Source: Dyadobacter sp. CY343
Lineage (GTDB): Bacteria; Bacteroidota; Bacteroidia; Cytophagales; Spirosomataceae
NCBI RefSeq assembly: GCF_021390335.1
Contig: NZ_JAJUXK010000003.1
Location: 620,001-684,000, forward strand
DNA: 64,000 bases
Direction of reading: 5' to 3'
A model generated the notes under the pieces. The model searched no databases. It was not told where the DNA came from and was given only the letters and a program-made list of their open reading frames with translations. Shown here piece by piece: positions 35,115 through 42,673 of this stretch; position 1 is the first letter of the stretch, and each line of letters begins with the position of its first letter. Position numbers and translations under genes: made by a program.

Positions 35115-36128
35115 ATGAAATTCCGGACTTATCTTGAAACGATCGCTGGTGTGGGGATTTTCCCGCTTATCTCGCTGATCATATTCTTTGTATTCTTTGT
35201 TGGACTGCTGATTTATGTGTTCAGCATTGACAAAAAATCGCTTAACAAAATGCGTAGCCTGCCGCTGAATGATGGTATTGTTAAAAAAACGATACTGTCG
35301 GTCGCATTCTTTTGCTGCACGGGGCTGTCTGCATTTGCCCAGGAAACCGAAAAAGTGAGGGCCATTACCGGCACCGACCTGCTGTTTTACGTCGTACTCG
35401 CCGGGTTGTTTTTCATTTCCATTCAGCTGGTGATACTGCTGGTGAACGCGTGGTCGCTGATGCAGAGGGTTTCAGTTCAAAATGGTAAACCTACCGTTTC
35501 GTTTACGGAATGGTGGCGGAAGTTCAGAGGTATTGGCGTCGCTTTGGGCGATGAAAAGAAGATCCTGATCGACGGCCACGATTACGACGGTATCCAGGAG
35601 CTAGACAACAGGATGCCGCCCTGGCTGCAATCCCTTTTCATTGCTACGATCATTATTGCGATCGGTTATTCAGCCTATTATTTTGGTGGATTTGGTGATT
35701 TGCAACTCGCCGAGCTGGAAAACGAGGTCGCGCAGGCGGAAATTGACAAAAAAGCCTATATGGCCAAAGTAGGTGCAAGTTTGGACGAAAACTCGGTGAC
35801 TTTACTCACAGAAGCAGCGGTAATGGAACAAGGAAGAACGATTTTTCAGGAAAAATGCACAGCCTGCCACGGCGCCGACGGTGGTGGTACAGTCGGCCCC
35901 AACCTGACCGACGATTACTGGCTCCACGGCGCGGGTATTCAGAATATTTTCAAAGTGATCAAATATGGTGTTCCTGAAAAAGGGATGATCTCCTGGGAAA
36001 AACAGCTCTCCCCCACCGACATTCAAAAGGTGGCCAGCTACGTCATTTCTCTAAAAGGCACCAAACCCGCCAGCCCAAAAGAGCCGCAAGGCGAGCTGTT
36101 GAGTACGGATTTAGCCGTTAGCTATTAG
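35115..36128 (+). CDS. ccoP: cbb3-type oxidase subunit with fused CcoQ and mono-heme CcoP domains
   Basis: 337 aa. Residues 1-55 look like CcoQ (membrane helix, then VFSIDKKSLNKMRSLPLNDG). Further membrane helices lie at about 57-72 and 92-115. A CcoP N-terminal segment (EWWRKFRGIGVALGDEKKI, YDGIQELDNRMPPW) precedes another helix, and one cytochrome c domain carries CTACH (248-252) with GMISW as Met ligand region. Classical CcoP has two hemes; only one CxxCH is present here. It transfers electrons to CcoO/CcoN. Tandem repeats directly upstream may affect expression. Confidence 0.92.
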   Translation: MKFRTYLETIAGVGIFPLISLIIFFVFFVGLLIYVFSIDKKSLNKMRSLPLNDGIVKKTILSVAFFCCTGLSAFAQETEKVRAITGTDLLFYVVLAGLFFISIQLVILLVNAWSLMQRVSVQNGKPTVSFTEWWRKFRGIGVALGDEKKILIDGHDYDGIQELDNRMPPWLQSLFIATIIIAIGYSAYYFGGFGDLQLAELENEVAQAEIDKKAYMAKVGASLDENSVTLLTEAAVMEQGRTIFQEKCTACHGADGGGTVGPNLTDDYWLHGAGIQNIFKVIKYGVPEKGMISWEKQLSPTDIQKVASYVISLKGTKPASPKEPQGELLSTDLAVSY

Positions 36129-36179
36129 GTGTTAGCTATTAGCTATTAGGTTTCAGCTATTAGGTTTTAGCTGACAGGC
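36118..36179 (+). repeat. Degenerate TTAGCTATTAGG repeat cluster before ccoG
   Basis: TAGCTATTAGG-like words recur about every 8-16 bp from 36118 to about 36170, partly beyond the ccoP stop. The complementary words continue inside the ccoG coding region (36250-36295). Confidence 0.7.
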
Positions 36180-36201
36180 AACAGCCAAAACTCAAAACCC
36201 C

Positions 36202-37620
36202 ATGAGCATCCCCAATTATATTCCACAAGATCAGAAACCGGCAGCCAGAGGCCAACAGCTAAAAGCTAACAGCCAACAGCTAAAAGCCGACAGCAAACTT
36301 TATCCCCAAAAACCGAAAGGCAAGTGGCATAACCGACGCGTCGTATTTTCTGTGGCCGTGCTCAGCATTTTATTCATTACCCCATTTATCAATATCGGTG
36401 GTCAGCCTATCCTGCTTTTGAATGTTTTGGAAAGGAAATTCATCATTTTCGGACTCTTCATCGGGCCGCAGGATTACTGGCTTTTCGGGGTAATGATGCT
36501 GACTTTCATGGTGATGATCGTGCTGTTTACGGTCGTTTTTGGCAGGTTATGGTGCGGTTGGGCTTGTCCGCAAACGGTTTTTATGGAGATGGTTTTCAGG
36601 AAGATCGAATATGCGATCGAAGGGGATGCGGGAAAACAGAAGCTGCTGGACAAAGCACCCTGGACTGCTGACAAACTATTCAAGAAAGCATTGAAATACA
36701 GCATATTCCTCGCTGTTTCCTTTGTGATCGCCAATTTGCTGCTGGCCTATATTGTGGGGGTTGATGAACTTTCCAGGATCGTCCATGAACCTCTGGAAGA
36801 CCATATCCCGCTGTTTTCAGGGATCGTCGCATTCACTGCAATCTTTTATTTCAATTTTGCGTGGCTGCGCGAAAAGGCTTGTACAGTTGTTTGCCCGTAC
36901 GGGAGATTACAAAGCGTTTTGATCGACAGGAACACGATTACAGTCGCCTACGATCACGAAAGGGGCGAAACGCGGGGGAAACTTCATAAAAATGAAATCC
37001 GCACAAATGGCGATTGCATCGATTGTTTCCAGTGTGTGGCAGTTTGCCCGACTGGCATTGATATCCGGAATGGAAACCAGATGGAATGCGTGAACTGCAC
37101 CGCCTGCATTGATGCCTGCGACGCGATCATGGAAAAGATTGATTTCAAAAAAGGGCTGATCCGCTACACTTCCGAGAATGAGATCGAGCGGAAAAGCGGC
37201 AAATCTTTTGGTCCGCGGGTGTGGGGATATGCGGCTGTGTTGCTGCTGCTATGCGGCGGGCTGGTGGGTATGATCGCCACGAGGAGCGACACGCAAACTT
37301 CGTTTCTGCGCACGCCCGGCAGCCGGTATATCGAAAATAAAGACAACACTGTCAGCAACTTATACACATTTAAGATATTCAATAAAACAAACAGGACGAT
37401 CACACCGACGATCCGCCTGAATGCGCCGGACGGTACGTTGCTTTTCGCCGGCTCACCCGACCTTACCATGCAGCCTGCGGGAATGGCAGAGGGAACTGTG
37501 TTCGTCACGATACCAAAAACCAGTTTGCCCAACAGAAAAACAGTGATCAAAATGTCTGTTTACCAGGGTGATATATTCCTCGAAGACTTTGAAACCACAT
37601 TTATGGCACCACAGGATTAA
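36202..37620 (+). CDS. ccoG: cbb3 oxidase accessory protein CcoG (FixG-like ferredoxin)
   Basis: 472 aa. Four to five membrane helices (about 48-68, 88-113, 175-195, 210-227, 335-352). Motifs GRLWCGWACPQTVFMEMVFR and CTVVCPYGRL are followed by two ferredoxin-type [4Fe-4S] motifs starting at Cys272 (CIDCFQCVAVCP and CVNCTACIDAC). The C-terminus is an Ig-like domain. Known role of CcoG: cupric reductase activity in cbb3 copper delivery. The N-terminal 35 residues (RGQQLKANSQQLKADSK) are low-complexity and encoded by a repeat found elsewhere in the window, apparently a repeat expansion into the gene. Confidence 0.94.
   Translation: MSIPNYIPQDQKPAARGQQLKANSQQLKADSKLYPQKPKGKWHNRRVVFSVAVLSILFITPFINIGGQPILLLNVLERKFIIFGLFIGPQDYWLFGVMMLTFMVMIVLFTVVFGRLWCGWACPQTVFMEMVFRKIEYAIEGDAGKQKLLDKAPWTADKLFKKALKYSIFLAVSFVIANLLLAYIVGVDELSRIVHEPLEDHIPLFSGIVAFTAIFYFNFAWLREKACTVVCPYGRLQSVLIDRNTITVAYDHERGETRGKLHKNEIRTNGDCIDCFQCVAVCPTGIDIRNGNQMECVNCTACIDACDAIMEKIDFKKGLIRYTSENEIERKSGKSFGPRVWGYAAVLLLLCGGLVGMIATRSDTQTSFLRTPGSRYIENKDNTVSNLYTFKIFNKTNRTITPTIRLNAPDGTLLFAGSPDLTMQPAGMAEGTVFVTIPKTSLPNRKTVIKMSVYQGDIFLEDFETTFMAPQD
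36243..36295 (+). repeat. CAACAGCTAAAAGC repeats inside the ccoG start region
   Basis: GCCAACAGCTAAAAGC occurs twice with minor changes, encoding QQLKA(N/D)S twice. It is related, in reverse complement, to TTAGCTGTTGGC words at 48670-48706. Confidence 0.75.
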
Positions 37621-37632
37621 TTGAAAATAGAT

Positions 37633-38106
37633 ATGAAAAAGTTGAAAATGAATTGGGGAACAGGAATTGCGGCGGTTTATCTCGGATTTGTGATCTTGAT
37701 CCTCACACTTGTAGGAATGAGCGCAAGTCAGAAAATCGACCTGGCTACGGATAAATACTACGATGCAGAACTGAAATTTCAGGAGAAGATCGATAAGACG
37801 AAGCGTGCATTGTTACTGCCGCAGCCGCTCTCGTGGGAACTGGCAGGCGACCAGATCCGCATTCATTTTCCCAAAGGTTTTACAAACCATTCGATCTCAG
37901 GCAAACTGAATTTATATTGTCCTTCAAATAAGCAAAACGACCGGACATTCAAGCTCGAACCGATTCATAACGAACAGCTTATCTCGCTAAAAGATAGTCC
38001 GGCCGGGAGGTATATCCTGCAATTTGACTGGCAAGCCGGCCCGGAAACCTATTGGAACGAAGGTGTGCTGACATTAGAACAAACTACAAATCAACCCCAA
38101 AAATGA
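37633..38106 (+). CDS. ccoH: FixH/CcoH family protein
   Basis: 157 aa from the ATG at 37633; a TTG 12 bp upstream is in frame but adds nothing recognisable. One N-terminal membrane helix (GTGIAAVYLGFVILILTLVG), then LATDKYYDAELKFQEKIDKT, the conserved periplasmic part of FixH proteins, and a beta-rich C-terminus. CcoH is a stable assembly partner of cbb3 oxidase. Its stop overlaps the next start as ATGA (38103-38106). Confidence 0.88.
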   Translation: MKKLKMNWGTGIAAVYLGFVILILTLVGMSASQKIDLATDKYYDAELKFQEKIDKTKRALLLPQPLSWELAGDQIRIHFPKGFTNHSISGKLNLYCPSNKQNDRTFKLEPIHNEQLISLKDSPAGRYILQFDWQAGPETYWNEGVLTLEQTTNQPQK

Positions 38107-38804
38107 CCACAGCCCTGCCCCTGCTGGCTTTGACAATGGGACTCGTGAGCAGCCTGCATTGCATTGGAATGTGCGGCCCGATCGCGCTCGCAATGCCCGT
38201 ACACAAGGGTAGCAGGTGGCGGCAGGCGGCGGGGTTGCTTACCTATAATTTTGGTCGTGCAGGCGGGTATGTTCTGCTGGGCTTGCTCGTCGGATCTATC
38301 GGCGCTTCGCTGGCGTGGATCGGGTTACTTAAATACCTTTCAGTTGCTGTGGGTTTCACAATGCTTTTGTACGTTTTCTGGCCCGGTTCGTTTAATAGCC
38401 ACTTTCGTCCGCCGGTTTTTTGGGTAAAAATAGTAAGTGAATTAAAAAAGAAAATGGCGCTGTTATTGCAAAGCGGTAATCTGGAAAAATCCGCATTGCT
38501 CGGTTTTCTGAATGGATTACTGCCTTGCGGAATGGTATATATGGCACTGCTGAGTTCCGTCGCAACGGGCTCGATAGCAGGGAGCGGCATTTATATGCTG
38601 CTGTTCGGACTGGGCACATTTCCGGCTATGCTCGCGGTGGGTTTCGCGCGGCAAAAGATCACCCCGGCGATCCGATCGAAGATCAATCATTTCACTCCTT
38701 TCGTACTCGCACTGGCCGGTATCTGGCTGGTCGCCCGTGGGTTTCTGACAGAGCTGCCGCAGCCTCAGTCAGGTAATGCCACGTCGGTTACCGTTTGTAA
38801 ATAA
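38103..38804 (+). CDS. SafE/TauE-like membrane protein (cbb3-associated, UreH-type)
   Basis: 233 aa from the ATG at 38103, which overlaps the ccoH stop by 4 bp; the longer start at 38052 lies inside ccoH. The N-terminal signature SSLHCIGMCGPIALAMP is typical of the cbb3-linked SafE branch. Six membrane helices, with NGLLPCGMVYMAL in the second half. Proteins at this position are linked to copper supply or cytochrome maturation; the Cys/Met/His motif in the first helix fits copper. It closes the cco gene block. Confidence 0.85.
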   Translation: MTTALPLLALTMGLVSSLHCIGMCGPIALAMPVHKGSRWRQAAGLLTYNFGRAGGYVLLGLLVGSIGASLAWIGLLKYLSVAVGFTMLLYVFWPGSFNSHFRPPVFWVKIVSELKKKMALLLQSGNLEKSALLGFLNGLLPCGMVYMALLSSVATGSIAGSGIYMLLFGLGTFPAMLAVGFARQKITPAIRSKINHFTPFVLALAGIWLVARGFLTELPQPQSGNATSVTVCK

Positions 38805-38836
38805 CATTTCAGAGACCCATTAAAGTATGTTTTTTT

Positions 38837-38852
38837 CATGACGTGCATCATG
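38837..38852 (+). promoter_or_regulatory. Palindrome CATGA-N6-TCATG upstream of hemN, CRP/FNR-type candidate
   Basis: CATGACGTGCATCATG has perfect 5-bp arms and the TGA-N6-TCA core of CRP/FNR-type operators, 60 bp before the hemN ATG. A receiver-CRP regulator is encoded 2.7 kb downstream. Confidence 0.45.
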
Positions 38853-38911
38853 TTTTGAAAATGACAGCCTGGCTAGTTTTGATACAAGATCATTTACATT
38901 CAAATACTACG

Positions 38912-40276
38912 ATGGATAAGGATTTGTTATTCAAATACAATACACCCGGCCCCAGATATACCAGCTACCCCACTGTACCTTACTGGCAAAAAACGCCTCC
39001 CGGTGAAGCAAAATGGAAGGAACTCGTTCACGACGCCTTTACATTTTCCAATCTGACAGAGGGTATCAGCTTATATGTACACCTTCCTTTTTGCGAAAGT
39101 CTGTGTACCTACTGCGGCTGCAATACGCGGATTACGATTAACCATGGCGTAGAAAACAAATATATCGATGCAGTTCTGAAAGAGTGGGAAATGTATTTTT
39201 CCGTGTTTGGTGAAAATACACCCGTGATCCGCGAACTGCATCTGGGCGGCGGGACACCCACTTTTTTCAGCCCCAAAAACCTCACGCGGTTAATTGAAGG
39301 TTTGCTCAAAAAAGCAGTTGTGCACCCGAAAGCCAGTTTCAGCTTTGAAGCACATCCCGGAAATACGACCGACGAACATCTGGTCGCGCTTTTCCATGCA
39401 GGTTTCAGGCGGATCAGTATTGGTGTCCAGGATTTTAACCCGCTCGTGCTGGCTGTGATCAACCGCCACCAGACCTTCGAGCAGGTACGTCACCTCACCG
39501 AAAAAGCGCGGGAGATCGGCTATACTTCTGTGAATTATGACATTGTTTACGGTCTGCCCGAACAGAGATTGTGCTCGATGATGCAGACGATGATGCGCGT
39601 GATCCAGCTCAAACCGGATCGCATTGCGTTTTACAGCTACGCCCACATCCCGTGGATCAAACCCGGGCAGCGCAATTTTACCGAACTTGACCTTCCAGAT
39701 GCCGATAAGAAAATGGCAATTTACGAAACAGGCAGAAATGCGTTGGAACTCGCAGGTTATCAGGACATTGGAATGGATCATTTCGCATTGGAAACAGACG
39801 AACTGTACATCGCCCAGCAGGAAAGCCGTCTCCACCGTAATTTCATGGGCTACACCGACACCCGCACGCAGCTGCTGATCGGCCTCGGTGCCTCTTCCAT
39901 CAGTGACTCCTGGTGGGGTTATGTTCAAAATGAAAAGAAGGTGGAGGATTACTATAAAAGGATCGCCGCGAATGAGCTGCCGATTACCAAAGGCCACCTG
40001 CTCAGCCGCGAAGACCTGATCCTCCGCAAACATATACTACACTTGATGACGCGTTTTGAAACTTCCTGGCATTCTCCGTCCGAAACAAGTGAAGAAGTGT
40101 ACCAGGCGCTGGAAAGACTATCGGAACTGGAAGCAGACGAGCTGATCGAAATAGAACCTTTTGGTCTCCGCGTTACTGAAAAAGGGAAGGCATTTGTCCG
40201 TAATATATGCATGGCATTCGATGCCAGATTGTGGGCAGATCTGCCGCAAACTAATCTTTTTAGCCAAACTATTTAA
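38912..40276 (+). CDS. hemN: Oxygen-independent coproporphyrinogen III dehydrogenase (HemN)
   Basis: 454 aa from the ATG at 38912 (MDKDLLFKYNTPGPRYTSYP), the usual HemN start; the track start 23 codons upstream is not conserved-looking. Radical-SAM motif C61-x3-C65-x2-C68 (CESLCTYCGC), GGGTPTF, and the C-terminal HemN region ending MAFDARLW. It decarboxylates coproporphyrinogen III to protoporphyrinogen IX without O2, supplying heme at low oxygen. Position after the cco cluster fits shared microaerobic control. Confidence 0.95.
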   Translation: MDKDLLFKYNTPGPRYTSYPTVPYWQKTPPGEAKWKELVHDAFTFSNLTEGISLYVHLPFCESLCTYCGCNTRITINHGVENKYIDAVLKEWEMYFSVFGENTPVIRELHLGGGTPTFFSPKNLTRLIEGLLKKAVVHPKASFSFEAHPGNTTDEHLVALFHAGFRRISIGVQDFNPLVLAVINRHQTFEQVRHLTEKAREIGYTSVNYDIVYGLPEQRLCSMMQTMMRVIQLKPDRIAFYSYAHIPWIKPGQRNFTELDLPDADKKMAIYETGRNALELAGYQDIGMDHFALETDELYIAQQESRLHRNFMGYTDTRTQLLIGLGASSISDSWWGYVQNEKKVEDYYKRIAANELPITKGHLLSREDLILRKHILHLMTRFETSWHSPSETSEEVYQALERLSELEADELIEIEPFGLRVTEKGKAFVRNICMAFDARLWADLPQTNLFSQTI

Positions 40277-40319
40277 CCGGCGCTTCCTTGCGCCATTCAC
40301 ATGAGTCAAGTACCTTGGT

Positions 40320-41597
40320 ATGTTTGATACAGATATTCTAATCCATACCCAGGTGATTACACGGCACATCGAAATGCTGGACGCACTGTTTAAACACGCG
40401 ACGGAAGGAATCGTCGTGGTGGATAAAAGCGCCAGTATTGTAATGTTGAACCCCAAGGCCAGGGAGCTTTTTGGTTACCACGATCAGGAATTGATAGGCA
40501 AAAAGATCGAAACGCTCATCCCGCAACGCTATTCAAAAAACCACGTCGGCTACCGCGATACCTACCTCGAAATGCCCCGGGCAAGAGGTATGGGGCACAT
40601 GATGGACCTATTTGCGCGGCGCCGTGATGGTTCCGAGTTTCCGGTTGAAGTAAGTCTGAGCCCGTTTAAAACCTCCGACGGAGAGTTTGTAGTGAGTTTT
40701 GTTATTGATATAACAGAAAGAAAAAAGCAGGAAAACCGCATTATCGAGGCCAATCTTGAAATACAGAAACTGAATGCGGAACTCGAAGAACGCGTGGAAC
40801 AACGCACCAGGGAGCTGGCTTTGGCTATTCAGCGTGTGGAGCAATCGCAGGAGGAAGTGATCAGAGCCCTGAAAAAGGAGCGCGAGCTGAACAATATGAA
40901 GAGCCAGTTCGTGACCATCGCTTCCCACGAATTTCGCACGCCGCTCGCTACCATCCTGTCCTCGGCATCGCTGATCGGGCGATATCCGAAAACGGAAGAT
41001 GAGGAAAAACGCCAGAAACATGTACAGCGTATCAAGTCGACCGTCGCAAACCTGACTGAGATATTAAACGATTTTTTGTCCATTGGAAAACTCGAAGAAG
41101 GCCGCGTGAAAAGTATTCCTGTGCAGACGAACCTGCGCGAATTTTCTCAGAACCTCATTGAGGAGATCAGAAATCAATGCAAAGAGGGGCAAATTATATA
41201 TTTTGATTACAAAGGCGCTGAGGAAGTGTGGCTGGACAAGCAACTTCTGCGCAACGTACTTTTCAATCTGCTTTCCAATGCGATTAAATATTCAGAGGCA
41301 GGCAGATCTATCTATTTAAGAATAAAAACTGGGGAACAATCGATTGATATTCAGGTAGAAGACCAGGGAATCGGTATTCCGCAAACAGACCAGCTTCATA
41401 TTTTCGACCGCTTTTTTCGCGCTCAGAATGCGGGAAATACGCAGGGTACCGGGCTGGGGCTCAATATCGTTCAAAACTACATGGACCTGATGGGCGGCAA
41501 AGTCGATTTTACAAGCGACACCGGTAAAGGCACTATTTTCAATCTTACCCTACCCAATCACGCACCCGCCGGCCCGGTTATAGAAACAGACATTTAA
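40320..41597 (+). CDS. PAS-domain sensor histidine kinase
   Basis: 425 aa, no membrane helix, so cytoplasmic. PAS domain 20-135 (LFKHATEGIVVVDKSASIVM, FPVEVSLSPF, VIDITERKK), a coiled-coil linker 135-195, HisKA with His203 (IASHEFRTPLATIL), and HATPase with N box NLLSNAIKYSE, GIGIPQ and GTGLGLNIV. The PAS is FixL-like in layout, but I see no clear heme-binding assignment. The REC-CRP regulator starts 11 bp downstream, making it the obvious partner. Oxygen or redox sensing is inferred from the neighbourhood. Confidence 0.9.
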   Translation: MFDTDILIHTQVITRHIEMLDALFKHATEGIVVVDKSASIVMLNPKARELFGYHDQELIGKKIETLIPQRYSKNHVGYRDTYLEMPRARGMGHMMDLFARRRDGSEFPVEVSLSPFKTSDGEFVVSFVIDITERKKQENRIIEANLEIQKLNAELEERVEQRTRELALAIQRVEQSQEEVIRALKKERELNNMKSQFVTIASHEFRTPLATILSSASLIGRYPKTEDEEKRQKHVQRIKSTVANLTEILNDFLSIGKLEEGRVKSIPVQTNLREFSQNLIEEIRNQCKEGQIIYFDYKGAEEVWLDKQLLRNVLFNLLSNAIKYSEAGRSIYLRIKTGEQSIDIQVEDQGIGIPQTDQLHIFDRFFRAQNAGNTQGTGLGLNIVQNYMDLMGGKVDFTSDTGKGTIFNLTLPNHAPAGPVIETDI

Positions 41598-41608
41598 AAC
41601 GCATTCAA

Positions 41609-42673
41609 TTGGAAACCAAGAAGATACTATTGATCGAAGACAATCCCGAAATGCGGGAGAATACGGCTGAAATTCTCGAACTGGCCAATTACGAGGTAGT
41701 GACCGCGCAAAACGGAAAAGAAGGTGTACAGCTGGCGACCAGCTACGAGCCCGACCTCATCATTTGCGATATCATGATGCCAGAGCTCGACGGCTACGGG
41801 GTATTGCACATGCTCGGAAAAGACGAGCGCACCGCCCACGTTCCGTTCGTGTTTCTGACTGCCAAAGCTGAAAAAGACGATTACCGGAAAGGGATGACGA
41901 TGGGCGCCGACGACTACCTGACCAAGCCTTACGATGACGTGGAACTGTTGAATGCAGTTGAAATGCGCCTGAAAAAGAGTGACCGCCTCAAAAAACAATT
42001 CGATCGCTCGGCCGACGGACTGGACAGATTCATTGAAGAGGCAAAATCCTTCGACTTGTTCGCAAAACTTGCTGAGGACAAGAAGGTTAAGCATTTAAAA
42101 AAGAAAGAGACCGTATATACCGAAGGCAGCTACCCCTCCCACGTTTATTTCCTTCAAACGGGAAAGGTAAAGGCATATAAATCCAACGATCACGGAAAGG
42201 AATACATTACTGACCTTTATAAGGAAGGCGATTTTTTCGGGTACCTCGATCTTTTACAGGGCGAGCCTTATCAGGAATCGACGATCGCGCTGGAAAAAGC
42301 GGAAGTGGCGATGATTCCCAAAGACGATTTTTTTCAGCTATTGCAGGGGAACCGTGAAGTGGCTTCGAAGTTTATCAAAATGCTTTCGAACGAAATCAAG
42401 GAACGGGAGGAGCGTTTGCTGCAACTCGCTTACAATTCTGTACGAAAAAGGGTGGCACAGGCGCTGGTGATGCTGGTCCAACGTTACCAGGAGGATCGTA
42501 CCAAGCCGTTTTCGATGTCGATTACGCGTGAGGATATTGCTTCCATTGTGGGTACGGCCACCGAAACTGTGATCCGTACCCTCTCTGATTTCAAGGATGA
42601 AAAGCTGGTCGATATGAAAGGCAGCCTGATCACCGTTTTGGAATATGACAAGCTGCTTCGGATGCGGAACTAA
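41609..42673 (+). CDS. Receiver-CRP/FNR fusion transcription factor
   Basis: 354 aa from a TTG at 41609, the only start that keeps the first receiver strand (KKILLIEDN). Receiver 1-125: Asp54 in IICDIMMPELDG and Lys107 in DDYLTKPYDD. Then a linker, a cyclic-nucleotide-binding-fold domain (about 150-255, TEGSYPSHVYFLQTGKVKAY) and a CRP-type HTH (about 285-340, ITREDIASIVGTATETVIRT). No FNR-type cysteine cluster is seen, so input probably comes by phosphorylation from the adjacent PAS kinase. It plausibly controls the cco and hemN genes. Its 3' end overlaps the convergent gene by 44 bp. Confidence 0.92.
   Translation: METKKILLIEDNPEMRENTAEILELANYEVVTAQNGKEGVQLATSYEPDLIICDIMMPELDGYGVLHMLGKDERTAHVPFVFLTAKAEKDDYRKGMTMGADDYLTKPYDDVELLNAVEMRLKKSDRLKKQFDRSADGLDRFIEEAKSFDLFAKLAEDKKVKHLKKKETVYTEGSYPSHVYFLQTGKVKAYKSNDHGKEYITDLYKEGDFFGYLDLLQGEPYQESTIALEKAEVAMIPKDDFFQLLQGNREVASKFIKMLSNEIKEREERLLQLAYNSVRKRVAQALVMLVQRYQEDRTKPFSMSITREDIASIVGTATETVIRTLSDFKDEKLVDMKGSLITVLEYDKLLRMRN

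Noticed and set aside
40279..40294. GGCGC/GCGCC hairpin after hemN as a terminator
   Set aside because: Only 5 bp of stem and no T-run; the next gene follows within 45 bp in the same direction, so termination is not supported.
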